A stretch of 64,000 nucleotides of DNA from Mucilaginibacter sp. (lineage in GTDB: Bacteria > Bacteroidota > Bacteroidia > Sphingobacteriales > Sphingobacteriaceae), in NCBI GenBank assembly GCA_025352225.1, contig JANXTT010000028.1:1-64000 (forward strand), given 5' to 3'. Position 1 is the first letter of the stretch. Every line of letters starts with the position of its first letter. Under the pieces are notes generated by a model, which saw nothing but the letters and a program-made list of their open reading frames with translations, did not search any database and was not told where the DNA came from. The translations under genes were made by a program, and so were the position numbers. Positions 1 through 8,729 of this stretch are shown piece by piece.

Positions 1-145
1 TTCCCCCATTGACTGCTCCCGTTGATTTAGACTTTTAGTGGCCTTCTGTTCCGGTTGTAGTAGGTCTTCCTGTTTTATCTTTTTCCATTTGATGGTCGTA
101 TAAATCCACTGTTTTATATTGCGGATTAGCAACCATGAAATGTTT
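1..145 (-). pseudogene. Frameshifted remnant of a duplicated tra-region gene tail
   Basis: Read on the minus strand, this stretch closely matches the 3' part of the intact gene at 4815-5585. Both encode NPQYKTVDLYDHQM, and the DNA stays similar on both sides of that segment. Compared with the intact copy, one extra base after the codons for DHQM shifts the frame, and a TAA follows soon after. Similarity is lost at about position 145, before the Fic gene, and the copy runs off the left edge of the window. It is therefore a decayed partial duplicate and not a working gene. It also makes a direct repeat that brackets the Fic-to-lipoprotein cargo block. Confidence 0.75.
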
Positions 146-169
146 TTTTTTCTATCGTCGCCGCCTAAG

Positions 170-1681
170 TTATTTGCTAGGCGTTACCTTTTTCTGAAAG
201 TTTAACTTTCCTAAAGCCGGTTCCTCAAATGCATCGCATAGCTTCAAATAGATTTCCATCTTATCCATATCTTCCTGATGTACGGTCGCACTAAATTCAT
301 AGGCACGTAACAGCATCCTGATGTACGCAGCCGATTCTCCCTGTTTGGTCAATTTTTTTAAAGCGCCCATATAATCTTCCCGGTAAACGGTAGGGATGAT
401 AATTTTGGATAATCCTTTTGACGTTAGTTCGGCATTCATCATCACCCTGGCTATTCTTCCGTTACCGTCTAAAAACGGGTGAACTTCACTTATCAGGAAC
501 ATGACATAGGCGGCTTTAGCAAATGAATTTCTGAGGATAGAATACAACTCAAATCCTTTTTTAAGCGTTCCATGAACGAGTTGCCAATCTACAAATTCCG
601 TACTTCCAGCCCTGTTATTTTTATCTTTAAAATGACCTGGATTTTTTGAAGGACGGGCACTTAACAAGATAGCGTGCCTATGCCGGAGGATACTTAATAA
701 CTGCTCCGCCGTATCAGGGCAACGGCTCATTTCTTTCCTGTTGGATACGATCTGGTATGTTCCTAATACATCATGTGAATCTTCATCTCGTGATGGCATG
801 GGCGTAGCGGTTAAAACAATTTCTTTAGCTTCTTCAATTTCAAAAATGGTGCCTTCTATATAATTAGAAAAGTAGCTTTCATAAAAGGCAAAGTTTTGAT
901 AAGCGTGGATCGTCGTGTTTTGATCTTGATAAGCGGGATATTCGTTTGCCGCAAGTTGTTCATAAAGATGGTTGAATAAATCTATCCTGGACGGATCATA
1001 GGGAAAACCAGAGAGCCTTGCTTTGGTTAGCGGCGATGATAATATTTTGTTACTGTTACTTGAAAGTAAAGCAGCGATGAGTTTGTTCAATCGCTCAAAC
1101 TCTTTTTTCATATCAAGTTCGTCCGCAACAAGCCTTGCCTGATCGCGCAAGCGATTTAATTCTTGTTCGCCCCTGATACGGACAATAGCATCCAATTTTT
1201 CTTCTATAGCTTCTTTAGATAGCACCTTTGAACTATTCTCTTTTTGCGTGGAAGATTGCATGTTTTCCAGATATGCCCTTGCTTCCTGGGAAACATATAA
1301 GTCTTTAAAAAATGAAACATCACCATTAACAGGCCCTTTGCCTTTTAACGACCGGATCGTTATACCGGGCAACACCATATTTTTGGTGTATTTATAGGTG
1401 ATGAAAATTTCGCCCGATAGAGAGGGCTTAAATTCCAATGCACTGCGGTGGCTTAATAATGCACCCGGATATTGATGGGCAAGTATTTTATACCAGTTTC
1501 TTTTGACCAGCACTTCGGGCTGTTCTGTCAGATTAGAAGTATAAATGCGTGGTGCTATCTTTTTAATCTTACCGGCTTTTTCCAACCTGCTAATTTGTTG
1601 GGAAAGCGCCTTATCAGAACTTCCGAATAGGATCTCGTCTATGGTTGATTGTAGATTTTTTTCTATTAGTTGTTTTGACAT
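170..1681 (-). CDS. Fic family protein with N-terminal winged-helix region
   Basis: Fic-domain enzymes transfer AMP or another nucleotide moiety from a nucleotide to hydroxyl groups of target proteins. The Fic core motif HPFLDGNGRIAR is complete at about residue 400, so the catalytic His and the phosphate-binding loop are present. At about residue 272 the segment SNYIEG fits the (S/T)xxxE(G/N) inhibitory-helix motif of self-inhibited Fic proteins. Residues 1-60 resemble a winged helix of the kind seen in AbiEi-like regulators, so DNA binding and autoregulation are plausible. Two perfect 19-bp direct repeats overlap the start of the gene and its upstream region. It is an accessory gene in the ICE and its target protein cannot be inferred. 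The family call is firm; the role (toxin, stress regulator or phage defence) is open. Confidence 0.9.
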   Translation of the reverse strand: MSKQLIEKNLQSTIDEILFGSSDKALSQQISRLEKAGKIKKIAPRIYTSNLTEQPEVLVKRNWYKILAHQYPGALLSHRSALEFKPSLSGEIFITYKYTKNMVLPGITIRSLKGKGPVNGDVSFFKDLYVSQEARAYLENMQSSTQKENSSKVLSKEAIEEKLDAIVRIRGEQELNRLRDQARLVADELDMKKEFERLNKLIAALLSSNSNKILSSPLTKARLSGFPYDPSRIDLFNHLYEQLAANEYPAYQDQNTTIHAYQNFAFYESYFSNYIEGTIFEIEEAKEIVLTATPMPSRDEDSHDVLGTYQIVSNRKEMSRCPDTAEQLLSILRHRHAILLSARPSKNPGHFKDKNNRAGSTEFVDWQLVHGTLKKGFELYSILRNSFAKAAYVMFLISEVHPFLDGNGRIARVMMNAELTSKGLSKIIIPTVYREDYMGALKKLTKQGESAAYIRMLLRAYEFSATVHQEDMDKMEIYLKLCDAFEEPALGKLNFQKKVTPSK

Positions 1682-1742
1682 ACGCTAATTTGTAGATTTT
1701 TTTCTATTAAAACAAGATTTATGTAGAAAAAAATAGAATCTA
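1650..1742. promoter_or_regulatory. Repeated operator-like sites at the fic promoter
   Basis: The 19-mer TGTAGATTTTTTTCTATTA occurs twice in the same orientation, at 1650-1668 (inside codons 5-11 of fic) and 1691-1709, 41 bp apart. A third, imperfect copy in reverse orientation lies at about 1722-1742. Spacing near four helical turns and position around the start codon suggest binding sites for a regulator, possibly the Fic protein's own winged helix. The function is inferred. Confidence 0.5.
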
Positions 1743-1910
1743 TTATGTCTATTGATCTACTAAACGGGGGACATCAAGTAATGTTCGCCACTTATTCGTT
1801 TCGGGAACAATTATTTGTGCAGGAACTTCATCATCCCATATTTTGAGATTTTTGGACAGGAATTTATAAAGTTTCTTCATTCCAACATTGTTAGTACTAA
1901 AGAAATGCTC

Positions 1911-2801
1911 TTAAGCGCTAATTTCAAGTTTATATCCTTTGCTGCGTATAACAACAATATTAATATTCGGATCAAGTTCCAATTTTTTTCTAAGTTTTGA
2001 TATGAACATATCCAGGCTGCGCCCCACAATAACACCTTCATCTTCCCATATCTCTTTTTGCAGGCGGCTTCTCTCTATAGTCTCGTTAGGAGATAACGCG
2101 AAAATGCGCAGCACGCGGGTTTCTGTTCCGGTCAGGTCTATCGTTTTCCCGTTGAGTATGAGTTTACGATTCTTCACGTCGAATAATACCGTGCCCAAAG
2201 TGACCGTACCGCTATTCCCATCATCCGGTAAGTTATTCGGCGACTTGCCTGATCTCAAAAAAAGAAAACCAACAAATGCTAAAAAGGGCAGGCTGCCTAA
2301 AAGATATCCGGTTTTTGCTGTAATTACCCCCGATGGTTTAAATTTAATGTTGATATTGTAGCATGCTTTGGGTTGCACCCTTCCCCTACAAGCTACAATA
2401 TCATCTTTTTTATTGTTAGATATAGCATATCCATAGGCTACACTGGAGTTGCCACAGTTCAGAACGTTAACTACATAATCACGGGCCAGCGGGTCTTTGG
2501 CTAACAAACGCCGGGTAGTATTCACCAGGGAGTCCGGTTGAAAAGTAAGCTCATTCTCGAACGTGATCTGGTATTCATTTTCCGCGATCTTTTTTACCGG
2601 CAGCACCCTTGATTTACTGTCGCCCGACTGTGTGAGTAGTTCATCTCCTATCCTGCGAAGCAAAACTTCCCTTCTTGCAGCATCAAAATCGTTATTATTC
2701 TCCATACTGAAAGCCACGCAGATCATAGAGCCAAACAAGAGGAGCAACAGTCCGCACAGGTACTTACGTTTCCCGGACAGGAGATTTTGGCTAACAAGCA
2801 T
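1911..2801 (-). CDS. Membrane-anchored winged-helix (OmpR-type) transcription regulator
   Basis: Residues 13-32 form a signal anchor, and a second hydrophobic segment lies at about 165-183 (GSLPFLAFVGFLFL). The C-terminal 95 residues are an OmpR/PhoB-type winged helix: an LTGTETRVL recognition-region start, the RSLDMFISKLRKKL helix and a final SKGYKLEI wing. The layout suggests a periplasmic sensing region of about 130 residues between the two membrane segments and a cytoplasmic DNA-binding tail, the reverse of ToxR/CadC order. Such proteins are common in Bacteroidetes. It is transcribed away from the BNR-repeat gene at 2905, with 103 bp between them that hold repeated TTTACA sites, so it may control that gene. 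The signal is unknown. Confidence 0.8.
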   Translation of the reverse strand: MLVSQNLLSGKRKYLCGLLLLLFGSMICVAFSMENNNDFDAARREVLLRRIGDELLTQSGDSKSRVLPVKKIAENEYQITFENELTFQPDSLVNTTRRLLAKDPLARDYVVNVLNCGNSSVAYGYAISNNKKDDIVACRGRVQPKACYNINIKFKPSGVITAKTGYLLGSLPFLAFVGFLFLRSGKSPNNLPDDGNSGTVTLGTVLFDVKNRKLILNGKTIDLTGTETRVLRIFALSPNETIERSRLQKEIWEDEGVIVGRSLDMFISKLRKKLELDPNINIVVIRSKGYKLEISA

Positions 2802-2811
2802 AATGTCAATA

Positions 2812-2844
2812 TTTTATTTACAAAGTTTACATTTTTATTTACAA
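2812..2844. promoter_or_regulatory. Direct repeats in a divergent promoter
   Basis: TTTTATTTACAA is present at 2812-2823 and again at 2833-2844, a 21-bp period, with a third TTTACA between them at 2826. The repeats lie between the divergent regulator (start 2801) and BNR gene (start 2905). Same-face spacing of two helical turns fits a dimeric activator or repressor site; the adjacent winged-helix regulator is the obvious candidate. Inference only. Confidence 0.4.
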
Positions 2845-2904
2845 TCCCGATTCTTCAGACGGAAATATATCAAAGTAATTTCGTCGAATCAATTTTAAAA
2901 GGAT

Positions 2905-3708
2905 ATGAAAAATAAAAAAATGAAAAGATTATTTGTGTTTGTTCCGGCCATCCTCATGGGATTATTTCTACTCAATTCTTTTGTACTAAAAGGAAACGAA
3001 GCAAAAATGAAACTAATAAAAGAGAGCAAATCATTTTTTGGGGTGAAGCTTGCCGGTAAGCGAGCGACAGACCCATTCGCGCAAGACTCAACATTTAACC
3101 CAAACAGCAATAAGTCGGCGCTTGTAAAAACTATATTAAAATCTACCGATGGCGGCCAAACCTGGCGGGACATCAGCAAAACGCCACCTGAAATTGAGTT
3201 GCCTGCATCTCAGAGTAATATCGTGAAGGCCGAAGGGGTTCTGATTGCGACAGGCCAAAAGGGTATCAAGAGATCGACAGATAATGGTAAGCATTGGGAA
3301 TGGGTAATCGCCGAGGGCGGCGTGGGTATAGCTGTTGAACGCATAAACGGGGGATTTGCTGCCATATCCTATAACACAGCAACCAGATCCAGAAGAATAC
3401 GCATTTCATTGGATAAAGGAAAAACCTGGCAAGCAATTGACGAGGGACTTCGGCCTTCTTCGTTCATTTCATCTATCAAACAAATAGGCCAGTATTTAAT
3501 ATGTGGTCATTCGGACGGCATATTCCGTTCATCTAACATGGGTAAAACGTGGAAGAGGATTCTTTGCGGTGTTAATAACAATGATAATAACAAAGAATTT
3601 AAATTTTCACAAACATGGAATAGTCCTCCCAGTGAACCTAAAAAGGTATTTAGGTTATATGTTTCCGATAATATACTGTATGCCGTAGTGGTGCCTGCCG
3701 GGTGCTGA
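2905..3708 (+). CDS. Exported BNR/Asp-box repeat protein (beta-propeller-like)
   Basis: The N-terminus has a hydrophobic signal segment (about residues 9-27) after a lysine-rich start. Four Asp-box repeats of the S-x-D-x-G-x-x-W type are visible: STDGGQTW, STDNGKHW, SLDKGKTW and a degenerate SSNMGKTW. These occur in sialidases and in YCF48/photosystem II assembly-like propellers. No catalytic residues of a sialidase can be assigned. At 267 residues with four blades it is short for a full propeller and may be truncated, since the protein ends abruptly after VVVPAGC. It lies divergent to a membrane-anchored regulator. Export is likely; the function is unknown. Confidence 0.65.
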   Translation: MKNKKMKRLFVFVPAILMGLFLLNSFVLKGNEAKMKLIKESKSFFGVKLAGKRATDPFAQDSTFNPNSNKSALVKTILKSTDGGQTWRDISKTPPEIELPASQSNIVKAEGVLIATGQKGIKRSTDNGKHWEWVIAEGGVGIAVERINGGFAAISYNTATRSRRIRISLDKGKTWQAIDEGLRPSSFISSIKQIGQYLICGHSDGIFRSSNMGKTWKRILCGVNNNDNNKEFKFSQTWNSPPSEPKKVFRLYVSDNILYAVVVPAGC

Positions 3709-3790
3709 AAATAACACTATTGACGGTGATATCAGCGTAAACTGTGGAGCTGGTATTTGTTAAAAATGATTTTTATATAAATAAAAAACG

Positions 3791-4474
3791 ATGAAATACG
3801 CGCTGGTTTATATGTTGTTCCTGATGTTAGCTTCCTGCATTTCCTGTGGACAAAACCAAACAGACCTCCCAAAAGAAAAAATCAAGTCTGAAACCAAAGA
3901 CATATCTACTTCCGGATGGATTGACACGAAGTATGAGTATACTGATTCTATCGGTAAGAGCCTGATAATACAAAATAGCCTACCAAAAGGTGGACAAAAA
4001 TACACTGACCCTGATGGCGAGGTATATAATTATGTTATATTTTTCACTCGACTAATCAATGAAACCGATAATCCTCTGGAATTGAAGATTGACTTTCCTG
4101 TAGATTCATTTGAGGTGCCGTCTTTACCTGGTAAATACTTTAAAATATTGGTTCCTCCCGACACAATGACACTTGATAAATTACCCTTGTATACGTATGG
4201 TCTGACAGATTTAGAATCTTTTTTAGATAATAGTATTCATAAACAGTCTTCGTCGAAAAGAACGATTAATCCAAAAGAATCGAGTGGCTTTTATGTTGTA
4301 ATGCTCTGTTTGATTGAAGGAGCACATGGTACCATGCGAACAGGACTTAGCCTAAAAGGGCAAAATCTTTTTTATAGAATAAAAATTGATGGATCAAAAA
4401 GTAACACTAAATCAATCGATAAAGAAATTAATTGTGGAAGTATTAATTTGAAAAATTTGATGTTACGGAAATAA
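3791..4474 (+). CDS. Putative lipoprotein of unknown function
   Basis: The start MKYALVYMLFLMLASC is a lipoprotein signal peptide with a lipobox-like LASC, followed by a charged linker. The remaining 200 residues have no motif I recognise. The segment ESSGFYVVMLCLIEG may be a beta-strand region. The gene follows the BNR protein by 82 bp on the same strand and probably shares its transcript. Both lie in the cargo block between the duplicated tra-gene tail and the tra operon. Confidence 0.6.
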   Translation: MKYALVYMLFLMLASCISCGQNQTDLPKEKIKSETKDISTSGWIDTKYEYTDSIGKSLIIQNSLPKGGQKYTDPDGEVYNYVIFFTRLINETDNPLELKIDFPVDSFEVPSLPGKYFKILVPPDTMTLDKLPLYTYGLTDLESFLDNSIHKQSSSKRTINPKESSGFYVVMLCLIEGAHGTMRTGLSLKGQNLFYRIKIDGSKSNTKSIDKEINCGSINLKNLMLRK

Positions 4475-4781
4475 AAAGCCAGCGCACAGTCAATGTGTAT
4501 AATATATAGGGGGACGTGGTAAATCCAAGGTCTTTTGGTCACTAATAACATGTATAGCTAATAATTAAATTAACTGATTTGAAAAACTTTAATGCCGGGT
4601 TAATAGTGATGTGCAATGGTTCGACCTTATCAGACTTTGATTATCCTTAATTAATGTGCCTCAGACTTACTTAAGACAGCAATTCGCTTTAAATCTTCAA
4701 TGAAATGGTTCGAGAATAGTTCCACTTTGGCTACAAAAATCTCGCAAGCTCGGTGCTCTCATATGCATTTGTAAGTAAAGA
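4475..4781. other. Intergenic stretch without recognisable gene
   Basis: About 300 bp between the convergent lipoprotein gene and the last gene of the tra operon. I see no ORF with a family signature, no RNA gene and no clear promoter. The only structure is the hairpin at its right end, listed separately. Confidence 0.5.
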
Positions 4782-4810
4782 AACAGGCCAAATTTGACCT
4801 GTTCCTTTTT
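4782..4810 (-). terminator. Probable terminator at the end of the tra operon
   Basis: AACAGG (4782-4787) pairs with CCTGTT (4798-4803), with a further CAAA/TTTG pairing inside. A run of T lies on the plus-strand side and TTTCTTTA follows the stem on the minus strand. It begins just after the stop of the minus-strand gene at 4815. The stem is short, so this is a moderate call. Confidence 0.45.
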
Positions 4811-4814
4811 CAAA

Positions 4815-5585
4815 TTAAACTTTCAGTTTAGCTTTTCGCGACTGCTTTTTTTTTAGCAATTCCTCCTTTGGCTGCTCCCGTTGTTGTAAACTTTTAGTTG
4901 CCTTCTGTTCCGGTTGCAATATTTCTTCCCTTTTGATCTTTTTCATTTGATGGTCGTACAAATCCACTGTTTTATATTGAGGATTGGCGGCCATAAAATA
5001 CTTTTGCTCGGAGCCATCACGGTTAACGGTAACCTGTTGGGCATTACCTTTTCTGAGGGAACGCATCAACTCCTCTTTGCTTTTGGGGTCGTCCAATTCT
5101 TTTATTCCCTTTCCGGCAATCACCTTATCTATGTCAAAGCCATAATTTTCATGGTAGTGTTTAATTTTTTTATTGCCGTTATCGGTAAGGTTCTTATCAT
5201 CAAGCTGTAACCAAGCCTGATATTTATGCCCTTCCAAGTTGTACAGTTGTTTGTGAACCGCCCTGCCTTCCATTAAGTTAAAGGCTTCTTTAGCGGTGAT
5301 ACCGCTACCTTTATTGATAAAAAACGATTGGTTCACATCTTTGGCCGGATCATCCTTGTGGCTGATCGTTGCATCGTATTTATTAAAGAAATACATATCT
5401 TTATTATCGCCAGCCTTGAAATGAAGCGTATAATCAATGGTTTTCTGGTTAAACTCATGTTGCATACCCAACTTAAATTCAGGTGTTTTCGCTTCCATTT
5501 CTTTGTCTAATTCGGTATTTAATTTGTCGCCAAACCCCAGGTTCAGCAAGCTTTTTTTCAAAAATTCAGAATTTTGCTCGTTCAT
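4815..5585 (-). CDS. Conserved conjugative-transposon protein (DUF3945-like)
   Basis: This protein of 256 residues resembles the small cytoplasmic proteins often found beside Bacteroidetes tra operons. It has no signal peptide or membrane helix. Motifs visible include HKQLYNLEGHKYQAWLQLD and YFMAANPQYKTVDLYD, which recall DUF3945/DUF4099 repeats. The last 40 residues are rich in K, E and Q and probably disordered. It is the last gene of the tra operon, 38 bp after traN, and a hairpin follows it. A frameshifted partial copy lies at the left edge of the window. The molecular role is unknown. Confidence 0.6.
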   Translation of the reverse strand: MNEQNSEFLKKSLLNLGFGDKLNTELDKEMEAKTPEFKLGMQHEFNQKTIDYTLHFKAGDNKDMYFFNKYDATISHKDDPAKDVNQSFFINKGSGITAKEAFNLMEGRAVHKQLYNLEGHKYQAWLQLDDKNLTDNGNKKIKHYHENYGFDIDKVIAGKGIKELDDPKSKEELMRSLRKGNAQQVTVNRDGSEQKYFMAANPQYKTVDLYDHQMKKIKREEILQPEQKATKSLQQREQPKEELLKKKQSRKAKLKV

Positions 5586-5623
5586 GATTGCTTTGTTTTA
5601 AATTAATAATTACTGTTAATTGA

Positions 5624-6445
5624 TTAGTTTGCAGCAAGGATAAACGATGCTGCTGGTGTAGCCGGATTGATCGTTTCCAGATCGTCCAGGTCTTTTTGTT
5701 TGATTTGAAGATAGAGGTGCCTATTACCGTTCCGCTCGTATAGTTCAATATTCAATGCCTGATCTTCCGAAAGGGAGAAACGATGGAAACCAAATACTTT
5801 AGCGATCTCCTTACTTTTTAATATCGTGGTATGTTTATTCAGGTTTGAATATATGGGGACTATTTCCTGCTCATGGGTTGCCATACGGGCAACCGTCTTT
5901 AAATCCCTGATATAAAAACGGATAAAATCGACATCATAAGGCAGGTTGGACCGGTTGCGAATATCCAGCCTGAAAAATACCTTGTTATTGGCAAGCGATA
6001 ATTTGTTTACCCAGGCTTTAACGCCTCCTGTTTTTTTACGGTCAACCACATCCGAGCGTTTGCCGGATGCAAGCAGGCTACCAATGGCCGAATAGTTGGT
6101 TACCGGGGATCTGATAACGGTAATATCGGCCCTGCCGCCTCCAACTTCAATTCTCCTTCCAGCCCGGCCATAAGAATACTGCACTGGTATATGATAAACC
6201 TGGTTAGTATTTTGATTCTGGATATTCAGCTTGACCGATTTGAAATCAGGATTGATTGCCTTTAGCGTTATTAACCCGTTTTGAATCTGCCTGACTTCAA
6301 AATCAGGTGGTGTTTTCCCAACGACTTTAACCGATGATTTGAAATACAAGGCCGTTGTTTTATCCCTGCTAATATATGCGGTGTCTTGCGCAAAGGAAAC
6401 TGTCCCTATGGCGGTGAGAAATATGATGATGATTAATGTTTTCAT
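5624..6445 (-). CDS. traN: Conjugative transposon protein TraN
   Basis: TraN (DUF4138) is the presumed VirB9-like outer part of the Bacteroidetes conjugation channel. The protein begins with a signal peptide (LIIIIFLTAIGTVSFA). It is beta-rich and contains the typical segments YISRDKTTALYF near the N-terminus and FRLDIRNRSNLPYDVDFIRF in the centre. It follows traM by 10 bp, the normal order in these elements. At 273 residues it is close to the usual size. Role by homology; location in the cell envelope is inferred from the signal peptide. Confidence 0.85.
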   Translation of the reverse strand: MKTLIIIIFLTAIGTVSFAQDTAYISRDKTTALYFKSSVKVVGKTPPDFEVRQIQNGLITLKAINPDFKSVKLNIQNQNTNQVYHIPVQYSYGRAGRRIEVGGGRADITVIRSPVTNYSAIGSLLASGKRSDVVDRKKTGGVKAWVNKLSLANNKVFFRLDIRNRSNLPYDVDFIRFYIRDLKTVARMATHEQEIVPIYSNLNKHTTILKSKEIAKVFGFHRFSLSEDQALNIELYERNGNRHLYLQIKQKDLDDLETINPATPAASFILAAN

Positions 6446-6455
6446 GATAATCTTT

Positions 6456-7736
6456 TTAATTGTCTCTTTCGTTGCTATCCTTTAGCAACACCTCGTAACC
6501 TGCCTTTATTTTAACTTTGATCTGCTTTACTTTATGGCCAAAAAGCCCTTTAGCGGCTTCAATGCCTACCCCGGCAGCTTGTGTGCCCACAGACTGATCC
6601 ATTGACATTAACTGTACGGATTGGACAGCATCGCCCACACCGTTCTTAGCGGCATCCCTGCCAATAGAACCCGGTACATATAAGCCCTCCATGCCGTCCA
6701 GATCATATACCGAAAGTGCCACCGGGAGTATGTTATTCAGGTAGCGGATGCTTGCGATCTTAATGATTAACCGTTCATTATTCAATCCACAAGTACCATA
6801 TACAAAGCTGCCTTTGGGGATCATCCGGCCATTAACATAAATACCGTCAACCAAACGCAATTTGACAACCGCGCCACTTACCAGTGTCTGATCTTCATGT
6901 ACCACTGCCTGAATCGTATTGCCTGGTGCCTGCCCTGTATTTGCGGTATGTCGTTTTTTGCCTTTGCCACCGCCGTCATAAGAAGCATAGCTGACCGATG
7001 GCTGATCATTTTGTACACCGTTATCATCTTCGTCATCCTCTTTAGCGGCCATTACCGGATATGCCCGTTGACGGTTCTTTAGGGATTGGCTACGTATGCG
7101 GCTATTTTCATTCCCCGGATTTTGAATATCATTGATCTGCTGCAACATTTGACTGAGCTGCCGCATTTCCGGGTCATTGCCGCCGCCGTTCATTGTTTTC
7201 ATCATCATTTCCAACCTTTTTACATCCGGCCCCGATTGCTGGACCTGTGTTCCACCGCCTGAATATTGCGGTGCCTCCGGCTGGCTGATCTGGCGGTTGA
7301 TCTGCGAAAGTTTGGCTTGAATTTTCAACTCGTTGGCATCCGCCATATTTTGTGGTTCGCCGGGGTTGATCGTATTACCTTTGCCCATAGAATCTAAAGG
7401 TTTGGCTTTGGCGGCATCAAACCCCATTGAGCGAACGAAGTTTTGATTAACCCCGCTATTTTCCGATCCTGCTGAATCCCTTTTGGCATCTTGATAGATA
7501 CCCATCTTATTTTCAGCTTTCTCGTCTTTAAACTGTGCCTGGGGCAGGGAGGTATTGAGGCCTTTAGTGGTTGAAGTGTCAAACTGGCCATTTACCTGTT
7601 TACCACCTCCTAAAGCCCAAAATCCCATTGTTAAGAATGGCAGGATCAATAAAGGAACAATCATTAAAAATTTGCGTTCTTTTAAAAACTCCTGCGAGTG
7701 TTGCGGCGTTTGACCGCTTACCTGTTGTGTTTCCAT
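6456..7736 (-). CDS. traM: Conjugative transposon protein TraM
   Basis: TraM is the VirB10-like protein that is thought to span the envelope in the transfer apparatus. It has one N-terminal transmembrane helix (about residues 26-45, KFLMIVPLLILPFLTMGFW). A long, low-complexity linker rich in Q, N, G and P follows (about 50-270). The C-terminal part of about 150 residues contains TLVSGAVVKLRLVDGIYVNG and YVPGSIGRD, typical of the family. Gene order traL-traM-traN with 3-10 bp gaps supports the call. Nothing appears broken. Confidence 0.9.
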   Translation of the reverse strand: METQQVSGQTPQHSQEFLKERKFLMIVPLLILPFLTMGFWALGGGKQVNGQFDTSTTKGLNTSLPQAQFKDEKAENKMGIYQDAKRDSAGSENSGVNQNFVRSMGFDAAKAKPLDSMGKGNTINPGEPQNMADANELKIQAKLSQINRQISQPEAPQYSGGGTQVQQSGPDVKRLEMMMKTMNGGGNDPEMRQLSQMLQQINDIQNPGNENSRIRSQSLKNRQRAYPVMAAKEDDEDDNGVQNDQPSVSYASYDGGGKGKKRHTANTGQAPGNTIQAVVHEDQTLVSGAVVKLRLVDGIYVNGRMIPKGSFVYGTCGLNNERLIIKIASIRYLNNILPVALSVYDLDGMEGLYVPGSIGRDAAKNGVGDAVQSVQLMSMDQSVGTQAAGVGIEAAKGLFGHKVKQIKVKIKAGYEVLLKDSNERDN

Positions 7737-7739
7737 GAT

Positions 7740-8084
7740 CTACTTTTTTATGGTTAAAGAATCTATTAATTGATGTTTACTAAAATTTGGCTTTGGTATT
7801 TCGGAAGCCATGCCGATATGAGCGGAGGTATAATTGCCCTGCGACCAAAGCGGTATGCTATAAAATGAGCTGAATACACCAGTTATTAAAAACCCGGCTA
7901 CCAATAATCCTGATAAAATCAGTATCCATTTCTTTTGCTTAACCGAATAGGTGTTAAACCAGGCATTCAAGTAATGGGCTATGCGGAACTGTACTTTAAT
8001 AAGCCTGTTCGCCAATACTGCCGCTAACCGGTCATTGACTTTATTACTGGCCTCCTTTGATCTGCTATTTTTAAATAAGTTCAT
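7740..8084 (-). CDS. traL: TraL-like small membrane protein (DUF3989)
   Basis: This protein of 114 residues has one transmembrane helix at about 51-72 (WILILSGLLVAGFLITGVF) after a basic cytoplasmic N-terminus. It sits between traK and traM with gaps of 4 and 3 bp, the position of traL in CTnDOT-type operons. Sequence alone gives little more; the assignment rests on topology and position. Confidence 0.75.
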   Translation of the reverse strand: MNLFKNSRSKEASNKVNDRLAAVLANRLIKVQFRIAHYLNAWFNTYSVKQKKWILILSGLLVAGFLITGVFSSFYSIPLWSQGNYTSAHIGMASEIPKPNFSKHQLIDSLTIKK

Positions 8085-8088
8085 CGTT

Positions 8089-8703
8089 TTAGTGTTGAAT
8101 AGTGGTATCCCTGTTGGCTAATGTTTCCCAATGCAAAATCAAAAAGCCATGAGGGTTATTATCGGAACGGGTAACGTTGCGCAGGTATCCCTGTGTAATT
8201 AAGCTCCTGTTTACCGTCGAGGTTGAGCGGATCAGCTTTTGCGTAGCAAAGCATTTGAAATAATAAGGATACTGGTTCATATCCAGTTGAATGCTATCTA
8301 CAGTTATCTCCTGGCTGATATTGCCGGAAATCAGGTTATTGTAATAACTTTTTTCCTTCAAGTCATTGTATTGATTTTTAGCACTTTCATCGGCGAGATA
8401 TAAGGCTTTGCTGATATTGGCATCAATAACTTTTTCATCCGGGTCAAGCGTAAAGAAATAGTGATGGAACATCCTGATATGATCCCGCGCTTCTACGGGG
8501 ATATTATCCTTGCGGTCTGCCGCAAAAGCCTCTAATGCTTTCCCGTTGGCTAATATGTAAATGTGCCTTCCCGCAAGATCTGCTGCTTGAAAACTTTTAA
8601 ACAGGGCGAAGCCTGAAATTAAGGTACATGCTCCTATGAGCAAATAACTGAACAGCTTAATATGCTTAAAGGCTGTTTCGATATTTTTGAGGTGTGCGAA
8701 CAT
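8089..8703 (-). CDS. traK: Conjugative transposon protein TraK (VirB8-like)
   Basis: TraK is the probable VirB8 counterpart, an inner-membrane protein with a periplasmic domain. The start NIETAFKHIKLFSYLLIGACTLISGFALF gives a cytoplasmic tail and a transmembrane helix (about residues 16-36). The rest fits the family: RDHIRMFHHYFFTLDPD, then LADESAKNQYNDLKEKSYY, and a strand-rich end. It lies between traJ (26 bp upstream) and traL. At 204 residues it has the usual size. Confidence 0.9.
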   Translation of the reverse strand: MFAHLKNIETAFKHIKLFSYLLIGACTLISGFALFKSFQAADLAGRHIYILANGKALEAFAADRKDNIPVEARDHIRMFHHYFFTLDPDEKVIDANISKALYLADESAKNQYNDLKEKSYYNNLISGNISQEITVDSIQLDMNQYPYYFKCFATQKLIRSTSTVNRSLITQGYLRNVTRSDNNPHGFLILHWETLANRDTTIQH

Positions 8704-8729
8704 AAGAATGAGATTAAAAGATGAGTTAA

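Noticed and set aside
1815-2361. Plus-strand ORFs opposite the winged-helix regulator
   Set aside because: Antisense shadows of a gene with clear domain structure.
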